From an uncultured Pseudomonadota bacterium (GTDB lineage Bacteria > Pseudomonadota > Gammaproteobacteria > Methylococcales > Methylomonadaceae), in the NCBI GenBank assembly GCA_903953455.1, contig CAJBJW010000192.1, positions 1 through 9,026 on the forward strand: DNA of 9,026 nt, in the 5' to 3' direction. Below are positions 1-8,600 of this stretch, piece by piece; position 1 is the first letter of the stretch; the number at the start of each line of letters is the position of its first letter. The translations under genes and the position numbers were made by a program. The notes below the pieces were generated by a model. It was not told the DNA's origin. It ran no database searches and saw only the letters and a program-made list of their open reading frames with translations.

Positions 1-1
1 C

Positions 2-829
2 AGTGAGCGTGGTATTGGGTTTGTGTTCCAGCATTATGCGCTCTTTCGACACATGACGGTGTTTGATAATGTCGCGTTTGGTTTGCGTGTTAAAAAGAAG
101 GCGCATCGCCCCAATGAAGCGATTATTGGCAAAAAAGTGCACGCCCTTTTGGAATTGGTTCAGCTTGATTGGCTCCATGATCGCTTTCCAGATCAACTTT
201 CTGGTGGGCAGCGTCAACGTATTGCGCTTGCCCGAGCGTTAGCCGTTGAGCCGTCCGTATTACTGCTCGATGAACCCTTTGGGGCGCTGGATGCGAGTGT
301 GCGCAAAGATTTGCGCCAATGGCTGCGCAATTTGCATCATGAGCTGAATGTAACCAGTATCTTTGTAACGCATGATCAGGAAGAGGCCATGGAGGTGGCG
401 AGTCAAGTGGTCGTGTTAAATAAAGGTCATATTCAGCAGCAAGGCTCACCAGCGGATATTTATGATTATCCAGCGAATGTCTTTGTGTCGAAATTTATTG
501 GTCAAACTAATGAATTTCATCTGCATCGGCATACGAGTGATTGGCTAAAACAAACGGGTTTAAATATTCCACAAGAAGCTGAGGCTATTGCTCATGTGCG
601 TCCGCACGATATTGAAATAATCAAAGCGGTCGATGAAAATTCACCCATTATCCTTAAAGACTGGCAGCATTTAGGGGCGCTAATTCGTGTTGAGCTGACC
701 AAAAAACCACACGAAACCGAACCGAAAACCGTTTATGCAGAAATGCCCAATGAACAGTTTAAGCGTTTACATTTAAATCGTGGTGACAGAGTCGAATTAA
801 AAATTCGTCAAGCACATTGGTTCAACTGA
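2..829 (+). CDS. cysA: Sulfate/thiosulfate ABC transporter ATP-binding protein CysA (5' end outside window)
   Basis: This ATPase subunit would power sulfate/thiosulfate uptake at the inner-membrane face, together with CysT/CysW permeases and a periplasmic sulfate-binding protein that presumably lie upstream. About 275 residues are visible. The reading frame is open to the window edge, so the true start and the Walker A motif lie outside; the internal GTG at 23 sits inside the Q-loop and is not a start. In order one sees the Q-loop region (GFVFQHYALFRHMTVFDNVAFG, nearly identical to my recollection of E. coli CysA), the ABC signature LSGGQRQRIALARAL, Walker B with D-loop (VLLLDEPFGALD), and the H-loop (VTHDQEEAMEVA). 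A C-terminal domain of about 120 residues corresponds to the regulatory/TOBE-like part of CysA. The stop codon is 2 bases before the next gene. The family is secure. The substrate is inferred from the close CysA match and the CysB-type neighbour. Confidence 0.93.
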   Translation, partial: SERGIGFVFQHYALFRHMTVFDNVAFGLRVKKKAHRPNEAIIGKKVHALLELVQLDWLHDRFPDQLSGGQRQRIALARALAVEPSVLLLDEPFGALDASVRKDLRQWLRNLHHELNVTSIFVTHDQEEAMEVASQVVVLNKGHIQQQGSPADIYDYPANVFVSKFIGQTNEFHLHRHTSDWLKQTGLNIPQEAEAIAHVRPHDIEIIKAVDENSPIILKDWQHLGALIRVELTKKPHETEPKTVYAEMPNEQFKRLHLNRGDRVELKIRQAHWFN

Positions 830-831
830 TT

Positions 832-1731
832 ATGAAGTTAAGCCAGATAGAATTATTGCGTGTCTTGCAGGAAACAAACTTTAGTTTGTCGCAAGCCGCA
901 GAAAAGATGAATATTGTGCAATCGGCAGTCACACGGCAACTACAATTATTTGAAGCTGAAATAGGATCCCCCTTATTTGAGCGTAAAGGTAAAAAATTGA
1001 TTGCGATGACGCCACTTGGCCTTCGTATCATGGAGGAAGTCAATGCCATCAATCAAGCAAAAAGCAATATTCAGTCGCTTGCAGCGGACTACCTTGATAG
1101 CAATCACGGTGTTTTACATATTGCCACCACACATACGCAAGCAAAATATTTTTTACCTGAACCTATTTTGCGTTTTAGAGAAAAATATCCCGGTGTGCGA
1201 ATTTACATAGATGAGGCGTCACCAGAGCAATTGATTGATAAGTTACATACCGGCAAAGCGGATATTGCTATTTGCACTGAAAAAGTGGCAGATGATACGT
1301 ATTTGATGGTCAAGCCCTGTTATGAATGGTTTCACTCCGCCATCATGCCCAAAGAGCATCCGCTTACACAAGGTGAGATTACCCTTGAGCGACTTGCCTC
1401 GTTTCCCATTTTAACCTATAGCTTAGGATTTACAGGACGCTCAAATATTGAAATGGCTTTTAAAAATTCAACGACTGCACTCGATATTGTTTTATCTGCT
1501 GCGGATACCGATGTGATTAAAACCTATGTGCGTCTAGGACTTGGCGTGGGTATTATTGCAGGCATGGCGTACGATTCCAATATAGACAATGATTTAGTGG
1601 CTCGAGATTTATCCCATTTAATTCCCTGTTCGAGAACTAAAATTGCCTATTTGAAAAAAAATTACTTGCCGCTTTATGGTCAGCATTTTGTCGATGAATT
1701 AATAGCCGCGGCGACAGAGTTTAAATTTTGA
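832..1731 (+). CDS. cysB: CysB-type LysR-family transcriptional regulator of sulfur assimilation
   Basis: This is a LysR-type regulator of 299 residues. It has an N-terminal winged helix-turn-helix (about residues 1-60, recognition region AEKMNIVQSAVTRQL) and a periplasmic-binding-protein-like effector domain (about 90-299). Sulfate/inducer-pocket residues known from CysB are present: T100, T102 and Q103 in ATTHTQAKY, T149 in AICTEK, and the GFTGRS loop at 199-204. The segment DTDVIKTYVRLGLGVGIIA is also typical of CysB. In known CysB, N-acetylserine or O-acetylserine activates and sulfate or thiosulfate opposes activation of cys genes. ATG 832 is chosen over the in-frame TTG 817 because LysR proteins start directly with the helix (MKLSQIELL), and 817 would overlap cysA. 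No clear Shine-Dalgarno precedes it and the gap after cysA is 2 bases, so translational coupling is likely. It is somewhat shorter than E. coli CysB (324). A Cbl-like paralogue is possible. Confidence 0.9.
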   Translation: MKLSQIELLRVLQETNFSLSQAAEKMNIVQSAVTRQLQLFEAEIGSPLFERKGKKLIAMTPLGLRIMEEVNAINQAKSNIQSLAADYLDSNHGVLHIATTHTQAKYFLPEPILRFREKYPGVRIYIDEASPEQLIDKLHTGKADIAICTEKVADDTYLMVKPCYEWFHSAIMPKEHPLTQGEITLERLASFPILTYSLGFTGRSNIEMAFKNSTTALDIVLSAADTDVIKTYVRLGLGVGIIAGMAYDSNIDNDLVARDLSHLIPCSRTKIAYLKKNYLPLYGQHFVDELIAAATEFKF

Positions 1732-1838
1732 TTTTTACACGCAAGATAGTTTAGGTTTGAAGACTAAATATAGAAATAATGGTGCATCACAACTGTTTAA
1801 TTAAAATTATTCCAATAGAATGGTGGTCGTTATTTACT

Positions 1839-1865
1839 TTGTGAACATCAGAAAAATGATATGCT
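1839..1865 (+). promoter_or_regulatory. Possible sigma70 promoter for selO with extended -10
   Basis: TTGTGA (1839-1844) could serve as the -35 and TGATATGCT (1857-1865) reads as an extended -10 (TGnTATnnT). The spacer is 15 bases, shorter than ideal, which the extended -10 may offset. Transcription would start near 1872, at the edge of the GCCAA/TTGGC inverted repeat. Assigned by eye only. Confidence 0.3.
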
Positions 1866-1872
1866 TTACTAA

Positions 1873-1885
1873 GCCAAAAATTGGC
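1873..1885. repeat. Perfect 13-bp inverted repeat GCCAA-AAA-TTGGC
   Basis: Five-base arms (1873-1877 and 1881-1885) flank an AAA centre, 43 bases before the selO start codon and close to the predicted transcription start. No T-tract follows, so it is not an intrinsic terminator. It could be an operator half-site pair or a short 5'-end mRNA hairpin, or it could be chance. Confidence 0.4.
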
Positions 1886-1915
1886 GCTTGAAATTTCAAT
1901 TTAAAATTCATTGCC

Positions 1916-1920
1916 GAGAG
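1916..1920 (+). promoter_or_regulatory. Ribosome binding site GAGAG deciding the selO start
   Basis: GAGAG lies 8 bases before ATG 1929. This spacing supports ATG 1929 as the start and argues against the in-frame TTG at 1911, which lies before the site. Confidence 0.5.
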
Positions 1921-1928
1921 CAAATATC

Positions 1929-3527
1929 ATGAAAAAAATTCACAAGTTAGATGATCTAACTTTTGATAATCGATTTGTAGAACAATTACCTGCTGATACT
2001 GAAGTAGGCAATGCCTGTCGTCAAGTCATAGGCGCGTGTTATTCTCACGTTAAGCCAACTCCCGTGCAAGATCCTAAAACAATTATTGTAGCGCGTGAAG
2101 TAGCTGATTTACTCGATTTAAGTGAAGATGTTTGTATATCTGAAGAATTTACCCATATCTTTGCTGGTAACCGACTCGCCAAAGGAATGCAACCTTACGC
2201 AATGTGTTACGGTGGGCATCAGTTTGGACAATGGGCGGGGCAGCTCGGTGACGGTCGTGCAATTAATTTAGGTGAAGCAGTCAATACAAAAAATGAACAT
2301 TGGGCACTACAATTAAAAGGTGCAGGAAAAACACCTTATTCTCGGCAATCTGATGGTTTAGCTGTGCTTCGCTCATCTGTGCGTGAATTTATCTGTAGCG
2401 AGGCAATGTATCATTTAGGCGTTCCCACGACACGAGCGTTAAGTTTGGTTTTGACGGGTGAGAAGGTTTGGCGCGATATGTTTTATGATGGAAATGGTGC
2501 ATATGAATCCGGCGCGATTGTTTGTCGAGTAGCGCCTTCTTTTACGCGATTTGGCAATTTTCAGATATTGTCTGCGCGTGGCGATGCTCCTCTATTGAAA
2601 CAGCTTGTTGATTTTACAATACGCACGGATTTCCCCGAATTGGGTGACCCTTCGGAAGAGGTATATCTCAACTGGTTTTCGCAAGTGTGCTTATTAACGG
2701 CTCAAATGGTCGTGCATTGGCAGAGGGTCGGGTTTGTGCATGGCGTAATGAATACCGATAATATGTCAATTCTTGGGTTAACCATTGATTATGGGCCTTA
2801 CGGTTGGCTTGAAGATTTTGATTTGAAATGGACACCTAACACCACGGATAGTGAATTAAAACGCTATTGCTTTGGTAATCAACCTAAAATGGCGTTTTGG
2901 AATTTAGCGCAATTAGCCAACGCAATTTATCCCTTAATTGGCAATGTGAAAGCGTTGCAATCGACGCTTAACGAAAATTACACGCAACACTTTCAACAGG
3001 GTTGGCAAAGTATGATGGTTGAAAAATTGGGTTTGCCTGATTTTCAAGCAGATACGGATGATGATTTATTATCGGCGTTGACGCATTTACTACAATTAAC
3101 GCAAACAGATATGACGCTTTTTTATCGGCAATTAGCAAAAGTGGACTTTTCTGTTGAATTTGAGGCGCTGGATTTGTCTTTACTCGATGAAGCCTATTAC
3201 ACACCTGATTCACTCGATAATCAGTATAAAAAAGTGCGCTTAGCTTGGTTAGAAAAATATTACAGTAGATTGCGTGATGCTCGCGTGAATGAAGTTGATC
3301 GTATATCGAGAATGAATGCGGTTAATCCGCTTTATGTACCGAGAAATTATTTATTGCAGAATGCGATAGATGATGCGAATAAGGGACACTATGAAGAAAT
3401 TCATCAATTACTTGAGGTGTTTCGCACACCTTATCAAGAAAATAGTCAGTGGACAAAATACAGTCAAAAACGACCAGCGTGGGCAAATGAGAAAGCGGGG
3501 TGCTCGATGCTTTCGTGTAGTTCATGA
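1929..3527 (+). CDS. selO: Protein adenylyltransferase SelO (YdiU/UPF0061 pseudokinase-fold enzyme)
   Basis: SelO has a kinase-like fold that binds ATP in flipped orientation and transfers AMP to Ser/Thr/Tyr of target proteins; in bacteria it is linked to redox stress. The 532-residue product shows the family hallmarks in order: GGHQFGQWAGQLGDGRAINLGE (about 95-116), ATP-site lysine K130 in QLKGAGKTPYSR, E153 in RSSVREF (23 residues after the lysine, as in characterised SelO), and MNTDNMSILGLTIDYGP with N275, D277, N278 and D287. D277, N278 and D287 correspond to the catalytic and metal-binding Asp/Asn/Asp of the Pseudomonas enzyme. The C-terminus ends SCSS, with Cys (C530) where eukaryotic SelO has selenocysteine; a second cysteine, C525, lies just before it. 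It is longer than E. coli YdiU (about 478), with insertions in the N-terminal half. It stands alone, with gaps of about 200 and 290 bp to its neighbours. The frame is intact and identification is secure. Confidence 0.95.
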   Translation: MKKIHKLDDLTFDNRFVEQLPADTEVGNACRQVIGACYSHVKPTPVQDPKTIIVAREVADLLDLSEDVCISEEFTHIFAGNRLAKGMQPYAMCYGGHQFGQWAGQLGDGRAINLGEAVNTKNEHWALQLKGAGKTPYSRQSDGLAVLRSSVREFICSEAMYHLGVPTTRALSLVLTGEKVWRDMFYDGNGAYESGAIVCRVAPSFTRFGNFQILSARGDAPLLKQLVDFTIRTDFPELGDPSEEVYLNWFSQVCLLTAQMVVHWQRVGFVHGVMNTDNMSILGLTIDYGPYGWLEDFDLKWTPNTTDSELKRYCFGNQPKMAFWNLAQLANAIYPLIGNVKALQSTLNENYTQHFQQGWQSMMVEKLGLPDFQADTDDDLLSALTHLLQLTQTDMTLFYRQLAKVDFSVEFEALDLSLLDEAYYTPDSLDNQYKKVRLAWLEKYYSRLRDARVNEVDRISRMNAVNPLYVPRNYLLQNAIDDANKGHYEEIHQLLEVFRTPYQENSQWTKYSQKRPAWANEKAGCSMLSCSS

Positions 3528-3816
3528 CGTTAATTGAATGTTGAGTATCTTTGAGAAATCATTCCTCACGCCCTATTCATTTATTTTGATCCTTGTAGCA
3601 AATAAAACTTACATGAAAAAATCTTGATTTTTAATTGGGTGTTATTACAAAATAGCCGTTTATGTTCAGCGAATTGCTATCATTTAAGCGATCGCTTTGT
3701 AAAGTCACCAAGAATTATTTACTTAATGATTATTTAGGTTTTAATTATCGCTTGTTTAGTGTAGCAGATTATAACCATTTGAAAAATTCAGTAATTTCCT
3801 AAATAACGGATTAATC
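3528..3816. other. Intergenic region between selO and the TonB receptor gene
   Basis: About 290 bp of very AT-rich sequence with no credible gene. It contains the weak AT-only pairing AAAAATC/GATTTTT (3617-3632, two-base loop), which is not a convincing terminator, and the perfect palindrome AAGCGATCGCTT (3686-3697). A stretch at 3722-3740 (CTTAATGATTATTTAGGTT) resembles only half of a Fur box. TATAAC at 3770-3775 could be a -10 but lacks a good -35. The receptor promoter must lie here if the receptor and kinase form their own operon, but I cannot place it reliably. Confidence 0.6.
3686..3697. repeat. Perfect 12-bp palindrome AAGCGATCGCTT
   Basis: A fully self-complementary 12-mer, GC-rich at its core (GCGATCGC), in an otherwise AT-rich gap, 119 bases before the receptor start codon. 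It could be a dimeric regulator operator for the receptor-kinase operon. The core equals the cyanobacterial HIP1 octamer, but nothing else here suggests a cyanobacterium. Confidence 0.45.
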
Positions 3817-5679
3817 ATGTTAAGAATTCGCCCAACTACTACGTCATTACCTAAACTCATTTTTTGGAGTCTTTTGTATACAGCAAATGCTGTTGCAGAT
3901 AACGATATAGCTTCAGAAACAGATTTATTGCCCACCATGACAATTAGTAGTCCGGACGTGAATGCAGAGAATCTTAAAACTGAATTAACTCGAAGCGATT
4001 TGCAAAGCGCTGAAATGCCAGACCTTAATAATGTTTTAAAGAATGAAGCGGGCATTACCCTCAATCAAGGGAGTGGGCAAATGACCACTGCCATAACCAT
4101 TCGAGGTGCAGGTGGTAATGGACAAGGCATGGCTACCTTGGATGGTATTCCGTTATTTGGCAACTTTGCGGGTATGTTTTCATTAAGTCATTATCCACTA
4201 GACGCCTTTGATCAAGTCACTGTCACACGCGGCAATGAATTAAATCAAAGCAGTAGCCGAACGCTAGGCGGTGCAATTCATTTAAAAACACGCCGTATGC
4301 AACCTGAAGATACTTTTTTGCATCTTGAAGGCGGGAGCTATGATACCGTTCGTGAAGCGGTAGGCAGCGGTGTAACAACGGACGCGGGTAATTTTTCAGG
4401 TGTGGTTGGAAGAAGTGATGTATTTGACGGCATCAATCAAAGCCTCACTGGAAAAGAAGGCGACAATTTTGGCATGACGCATGCTTCAGGCAATTGGTTC
4501 AAAGATTTTGGTCGTGGACGTTTAGATGCGTCACTTTACTATGTTCGCAGTGATGAAGATATTGATGGCCCCGGCCTTGTCATGCAAAGACGCGCTCTAG
4601 GTTGGGTTGATGACAAACGTGGCAGACTCGCTGACGAAACATGGGTATCGCAATTACATGGTGAATACGACATTTCACCAACATGGAAAAGCTCACTGCA
4701 ATTGGGCTTTACGCAAGATCGACAAAAAATGATGGCAACTAACGTCAAGCCGTTTGCCATTAGTAACCAGTTGTTCCTACTTGACTGGAAAAACACGCAT
4801 CAGCTACCCCTAGATAATCAAAGTAATAATAAAGCCGTTGTCGCGTGGGGCATCAATACGCAGCATCAACAAACACTCAATATGCCCGCCTCGCAAACCG
4901 TCATAAGTCCCAATGTACATGGTGATGTCACACTGGGCAAGTGGACATGGAGCGCAGATGGTCGTTTTGATCAAGGCGATGTTTATGGTAATCATAACGT
5001 ATTTTCAGCAGGCGTTAATCGTGAATTGATTCAAAATGTCACCTTTTTTGCAAAGGGTGGTACAGGCTATCGTCAACCCGGCGTGAGCGAATTGATGAAT
5101 CCTTTGTTTGGCAATAAAAACCTTAAAGGTGAAAGTAATGCGGGAGGTGAAGTTGGCTTAATTTGGCGTCCACTCCCCGATAGTGAGATTAAAGTCAGTG
5201 GCTACCATCAAAATTACAACAACATGATTGTATTGATGTCTTCCGCTCGAACTATGAGAGGTGAAAATGTACCCGAAGTAGAAGTTTGGGGCTCGGAAAT
5301 ACAAGCACGTCATCGTTGGTCGTCTTTCTTAGAAAGTGGCGTCAATTACACTTATATGGATGCCATGAATTCTCTCACGCATTTGCAGGCGGCTTCTCGC
5401 CCAACTCACCAAGGTGGATTTTGGGGTGAAATTCAGATAGCGCAACCTTTAAAATTTCGCGTTGATTTAAACGTGTATGGTGATTACTGGTATGATTCAG
5501 ATAATAAATTAAAAGCCCCAGGTGCAACGCGTCTTAATGCTTTATTGAAATATCAATTGACCAAAAAAACAGAACTCTATGTGCGTGGTGAAAATATCAC
5601 CGACGATAGAACACCTAGAATTCTTGATTTTAATTACAATGGCGCAGCTGTTTACGCGGGCTTTAGAACAGGTTTCTAA
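3817..5679 (+). CDS. TonB-dependent outer-membrane receptor (substrate unknown)
   Basis: This would be an outer-membrane gated channel energised by TonB-ExbBD for uptake of a scarce large ligand (siderophore, heme, cofactor, metal complex or oligosaccharide). The 620-residue product begins with a signal peptide (hydrophobic LIFWSLLYTANAVA, cleavage probably near residues 25-27). A short periplasmic segment with a TonB-box-like stretch PTMTISS (39-45) follows. The plug domain (about 50-165) carries LNNVLKNEAGI, ITIRGAGGNGQGMATLDGIPL and DQVTVTRG...LGGAIHLKTR. The rest is a beta-barrel rich in alternating aromatic strands, ending GENITDDRTPRILDFNYNGAAVYAGFRTGF with the C-terminal Phe usual for outer-membrane proteins. 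ATG 3817 is supported by the signal peptide and by ACGGA at 3806-3810. The length is at the short end for the family. The histidine kinase starts 11 bases downstream, suggesting one operon. The family is secure; the ligand cannot be read from sequence. Confidence 0.93.
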   Translation: MLRIRPTTTSLPKLIFWSLLYTANAVADNDIASETDLLPTMTISSPDVNAENLKTELTRSDLQSAEMPDLNNVLKNEAGITLNQGSGQMTTAITIRGAGGNGQGMATLDGIPLFGNFAGMFSLSHYPLDAFDQVTVTRGNELNQSSSRTLGGAIHLKTRRMQPEDTFLHLEGGSYDTVREAVGSGVTTDAGNFSGVVGRSDVFDGINQSLTGKEGDNFGMTHASGNWFKDFGRGRLDASLYYVRSDEDIDGPGLVMQRRALGWVDDKRGRLADETWVSQLHGEYDISPTWKSSLQLGFTQDRQKMMATNVKPFAISNQLFLLDWKNTHQLPLDNQSNNKAVVAWGINTQHQQTLNMPASQTVISPNVHGDVTLGKWTWSADGRFDQGDVYGNHNVFSAGVNRELIQNVTFFAKGGTGYRQPGVSELMNPLFGNKNLKGESNAGGEVGLIWRPLPDSEIKVSGYHQNYNNMIVLMSSARTMRGENVPEVEVWGSEIQARHRWSSFLESGVNYTYMDAMNSLTHLQAASRPTHQGGFWGEIQIAQPLKFRVDLNVYGDYWYDSDNKLKAPGATRLNALLKYQLTKKTELYVRGENITDDRTPRILDFNYNGAAVYAGFRTGF

Positions 5680-5690
5680 CGGCCATTTTA

Positions 5691-8600
5691 ATGAAAAAGA
5701 GTTGCTATCATTACCTTGCATTAATTTTTTTTATAGGACTACAACTCTTTTCCATTCGTATTTTGGCCAGTGATGATTGCATTGACGTCAATCAACTCAA
5801 ACAGTCGCCCATGACTTTAACTGAGCGAGTGCATTTTTTAGTCGATCCACATGGCGCTTTGACATTTAGCGATATTGTTTCACCTAATATGGCCGGTCAA
5901 TTTCAGCTTGATCAAAATCCAGCTGAAGCATTCAATTTTGGATATTCCCTTTCGACCTATTGGTTTCGCCTTGTTCTTTGTAATACAAGTAGCATTCCCG
6001 TTGATCGAATGTTTGAGCTAGCTGATGCCAATGCGACAACGGTTATATTTTACTCACCACAAGATAAAGCGCCTTATCAATCTTTAGAAACTGGATTGCG
6101 TTTACCGCATGCAACGCGCCCGTATGAAAATAGATTTTTTATATTTCCCATTACCCTACCCCCGAATAGTACCCAAATTTTTTATATAAAATTACAGTCT
6201 ATTCACCCCGTCATTATTCCCTTTAAATTATGGACACCCGCGCGTTTTCATCAACATGAACGCAATGACTACTTTGCCCAAGCGTTGTATTTTGGCATGG
6301 TCGTATCGATGATTATATTTAATGCACTTATTTTCACCGTATTGCGCGACACTATTTATTTGTATTATGTAGGGTATGTTGCTTTTTTCGCGCTCTATAT
6401 TGCCGCGATAACCGGTCTTGGGAAAGAATTTTTATGGCCTAATTTAGCCAATGCAGATATTTTTGCCGCTGAGTTGTGTGATTTCACGATTATTTCTTTA
6501 CTCCTTTTCACCAGGCGAATGCTCAATACGAAAATGGTCATTCCTGTGATTGACGTTATCATAAAAATCTATATTGCGGCCTATATTCTCCAGTCAATTA
6601 CAGGCTTTATTGATTTTGCCCTTGTAATCAATCGTTATGCGACGTTCATGCACTTAACGGTGGCATCACTTATTCTCATTGCCTCTATTTTATGTACATT
6701 TAAAAGACAGCGTAATGCCTACTTTTTTCTTTTCTCATTTTTCATGCTTTTTGTGGGTGCTGTTTCCATGATTTTGCGCGTGCTTGGCGTATTGCCCACC
6801 AATGTTTTTACTGTGAGCGGATTTCAATATGGCTCTGCATGGGAAATGCTGATTCTAGCGTTCGCCCTAGCTGATCGATTTAACTCCATTCGGAAAGAAA
6901 AAGAAAAAATACAAAGTGATCTGCTCCAAGCACAGCAACTTCTTGTTGATAATTTAAAAGCGTCAGAACATATCTTAGAAATACAGGTAAACGAACGCAC
7001 TAACGAATTACAAATTCTTAATCAAACGCTAAATCAAAAAGAAAATTACCTTCGGGAATTAATTGATAATTTCCCTTTTATGGTCTGGCTCAAAGACACA
7101 CAAAGCCGTTTTCTTGCAGTGAATCGGGCTCTGGCTGGGCATTATGGTGAGGCAAATACAGACAATTTATTGGGCAAAACGGATTTCGATTTTGCCCACA
7201 AAGATATTGCACAGCGCTATCGAAATGATGATTTATGGGTTCAGAAAACAAAACAACCCAAAATAATAGAAGAAAAAATTCTCGATCATTTAGGCAATAT
7301 GTCTTGGGTGGAAACGCTAAGAGCGCCAATTTTAGATTATCAAGGCAATGTGCTAGGGACAGTGGGGTTTTCACAAGATATATCCGCTCGAAAACAATTT
7401 GAAGCGCAAACTGAGGCACTCAATCAGTCAAAATCCAATTTTTTGGCGAATATGTCCCATGAGATTCGTACACCAATGAACGGAATCATAGGACTATCTC
7501 GACTAGCACTCAAAAAAGAAATTTCAGAAGAAGTGCAAAATTATTTGGAAAAAATTTACAGCTCCTCAAATGAACTATTAACCATCATCAACAGTATTCT
7601 CGACTTTACCAAATTAGAGTCCAATGGTTTTTCACTCGATAATACGTATTTTAATCTTAATAGTTTATTGGAAAATGTTGATGACTTGTTTGAACATAAC
7701 AAGCAGGAAGCGAGCTCCACACGTTTTAGCATAAATGTCTTTGCTGATGTACCTCGCGATTTAATTGGGGATGCCACCAAATTACGACAAGTTCTTATCA
7801 ATTTACTCAGCAATGCCACAAAATTCACCGCCCACGGGGATATTTTCACAACCATCACCCTTAAAAGTCAATTTCGAGATACAGTAGCGCTCAGTTTTAC
7901 AGTTCGCGATACTGGCATTGGTATGACGGATGATCAACTTAAGCGATTATTTCAACCTTTCTCACAAGCAGACAGTTCTATTACACGTAATTATGGTGGA
8001 ACTGGCCTGGGCTTAGTCATTTGCAAGCAATTAGTAGAATTGATGGGGGGAACTATTCATGTTTCAAGTATCTATGGTGAAGGCAGTACATTTGAATTTA
8101 CCGTACCATTTACAATTGCTCCAAGTCAGGTCACTTTACTCAATAAACCCAAACCATTTTCGGCTACACCACACTTCAATGCACATCGAATCTTATTAGT
8201 CGAAGATAATGAAATTAATCAAATCGTCGCTGAAGAATTATTAACGTCTATGGGTTTGATTGTTGAAATAGCAAATAATGGTAAAGAAGGTGTAGAGCGG
8301 GCGTTAACGCAATCCTTTGATCTGATTTTTATGGATATTCAGATGCCTATCATGGATGGTTTTACCGCAACACAGCGTATTCGAGCTGAGTCATCATTAC
8401 AAAATACCCCTATAATCGCCATGACCGCTCATGCAATGGAAGGCGACTTAGAGAAAAGTCTAGCTGTAGGTATGAATGCGCATCTAACCAAGCCCATTGA
8501 TATTGATAAATTAGTAGCTGTATTAAATCAGTGGTTCATCGATACCCAAGACGAGTCAATAGTCCATGCTGTCACGCCTGACAAGACAACAATATTACCC

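Larger units (their letters stand above)
1732..1928. other. Intergenic region between cysB and selO
   Basis: About 197 bp of AT-rich sequence without a credible gene. There is no strong intrinsic terminator after cysB: the best pairing nearby, TTTAG with CTAAA around 1750-1770, is only 5 bp and has no T-tract. The downstream half holds a possible extended -10 promoter, a perfect 13-bp inverted repeat, the smaller palindrome GAAATTTC (1890-1897) and the selO ribosome binding site. Confidence 0.6.

Noticed and set aside
123..449. Reverse-strand open frame over cysA
   Set aside because: It lies fully antisense to conserved ABC ATPase motifs, has no recognisable domain and is a coding shadow; the other antisense frames at 2968-3213, 3756-4064, 4539-4796, 7090-7419 and 7556-7858 are rejected for the same reason.
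3616..3632. AAAAATC/GATTTTT pairing as an intrinsic terminator of selO
   Set aside because: The stem is almost all A-T with a two-base loop and too weak, and it lies about 90 bp past the stop codon.
3690..3697. HIP1 element (GCGATCGC) suggesting a cyanobacterial origin
   Set aside because: Only one copy was noticed, and the proteins (CysA, CysB, SelO) look proteobacterial.
3722..3740. Fur box upstream of the TonB receptor
   Set aside because: Only about half the 19 positions match the consensus by eye and the right half is not symmetrical; not enough to claim iron regulation.
3779..3805. TTGAAA ... TAAATA as the receptor promoter
   Set aside because: Spacing is 15 bases and transcription would begin almost at the start codon, after the ribosome binding site.
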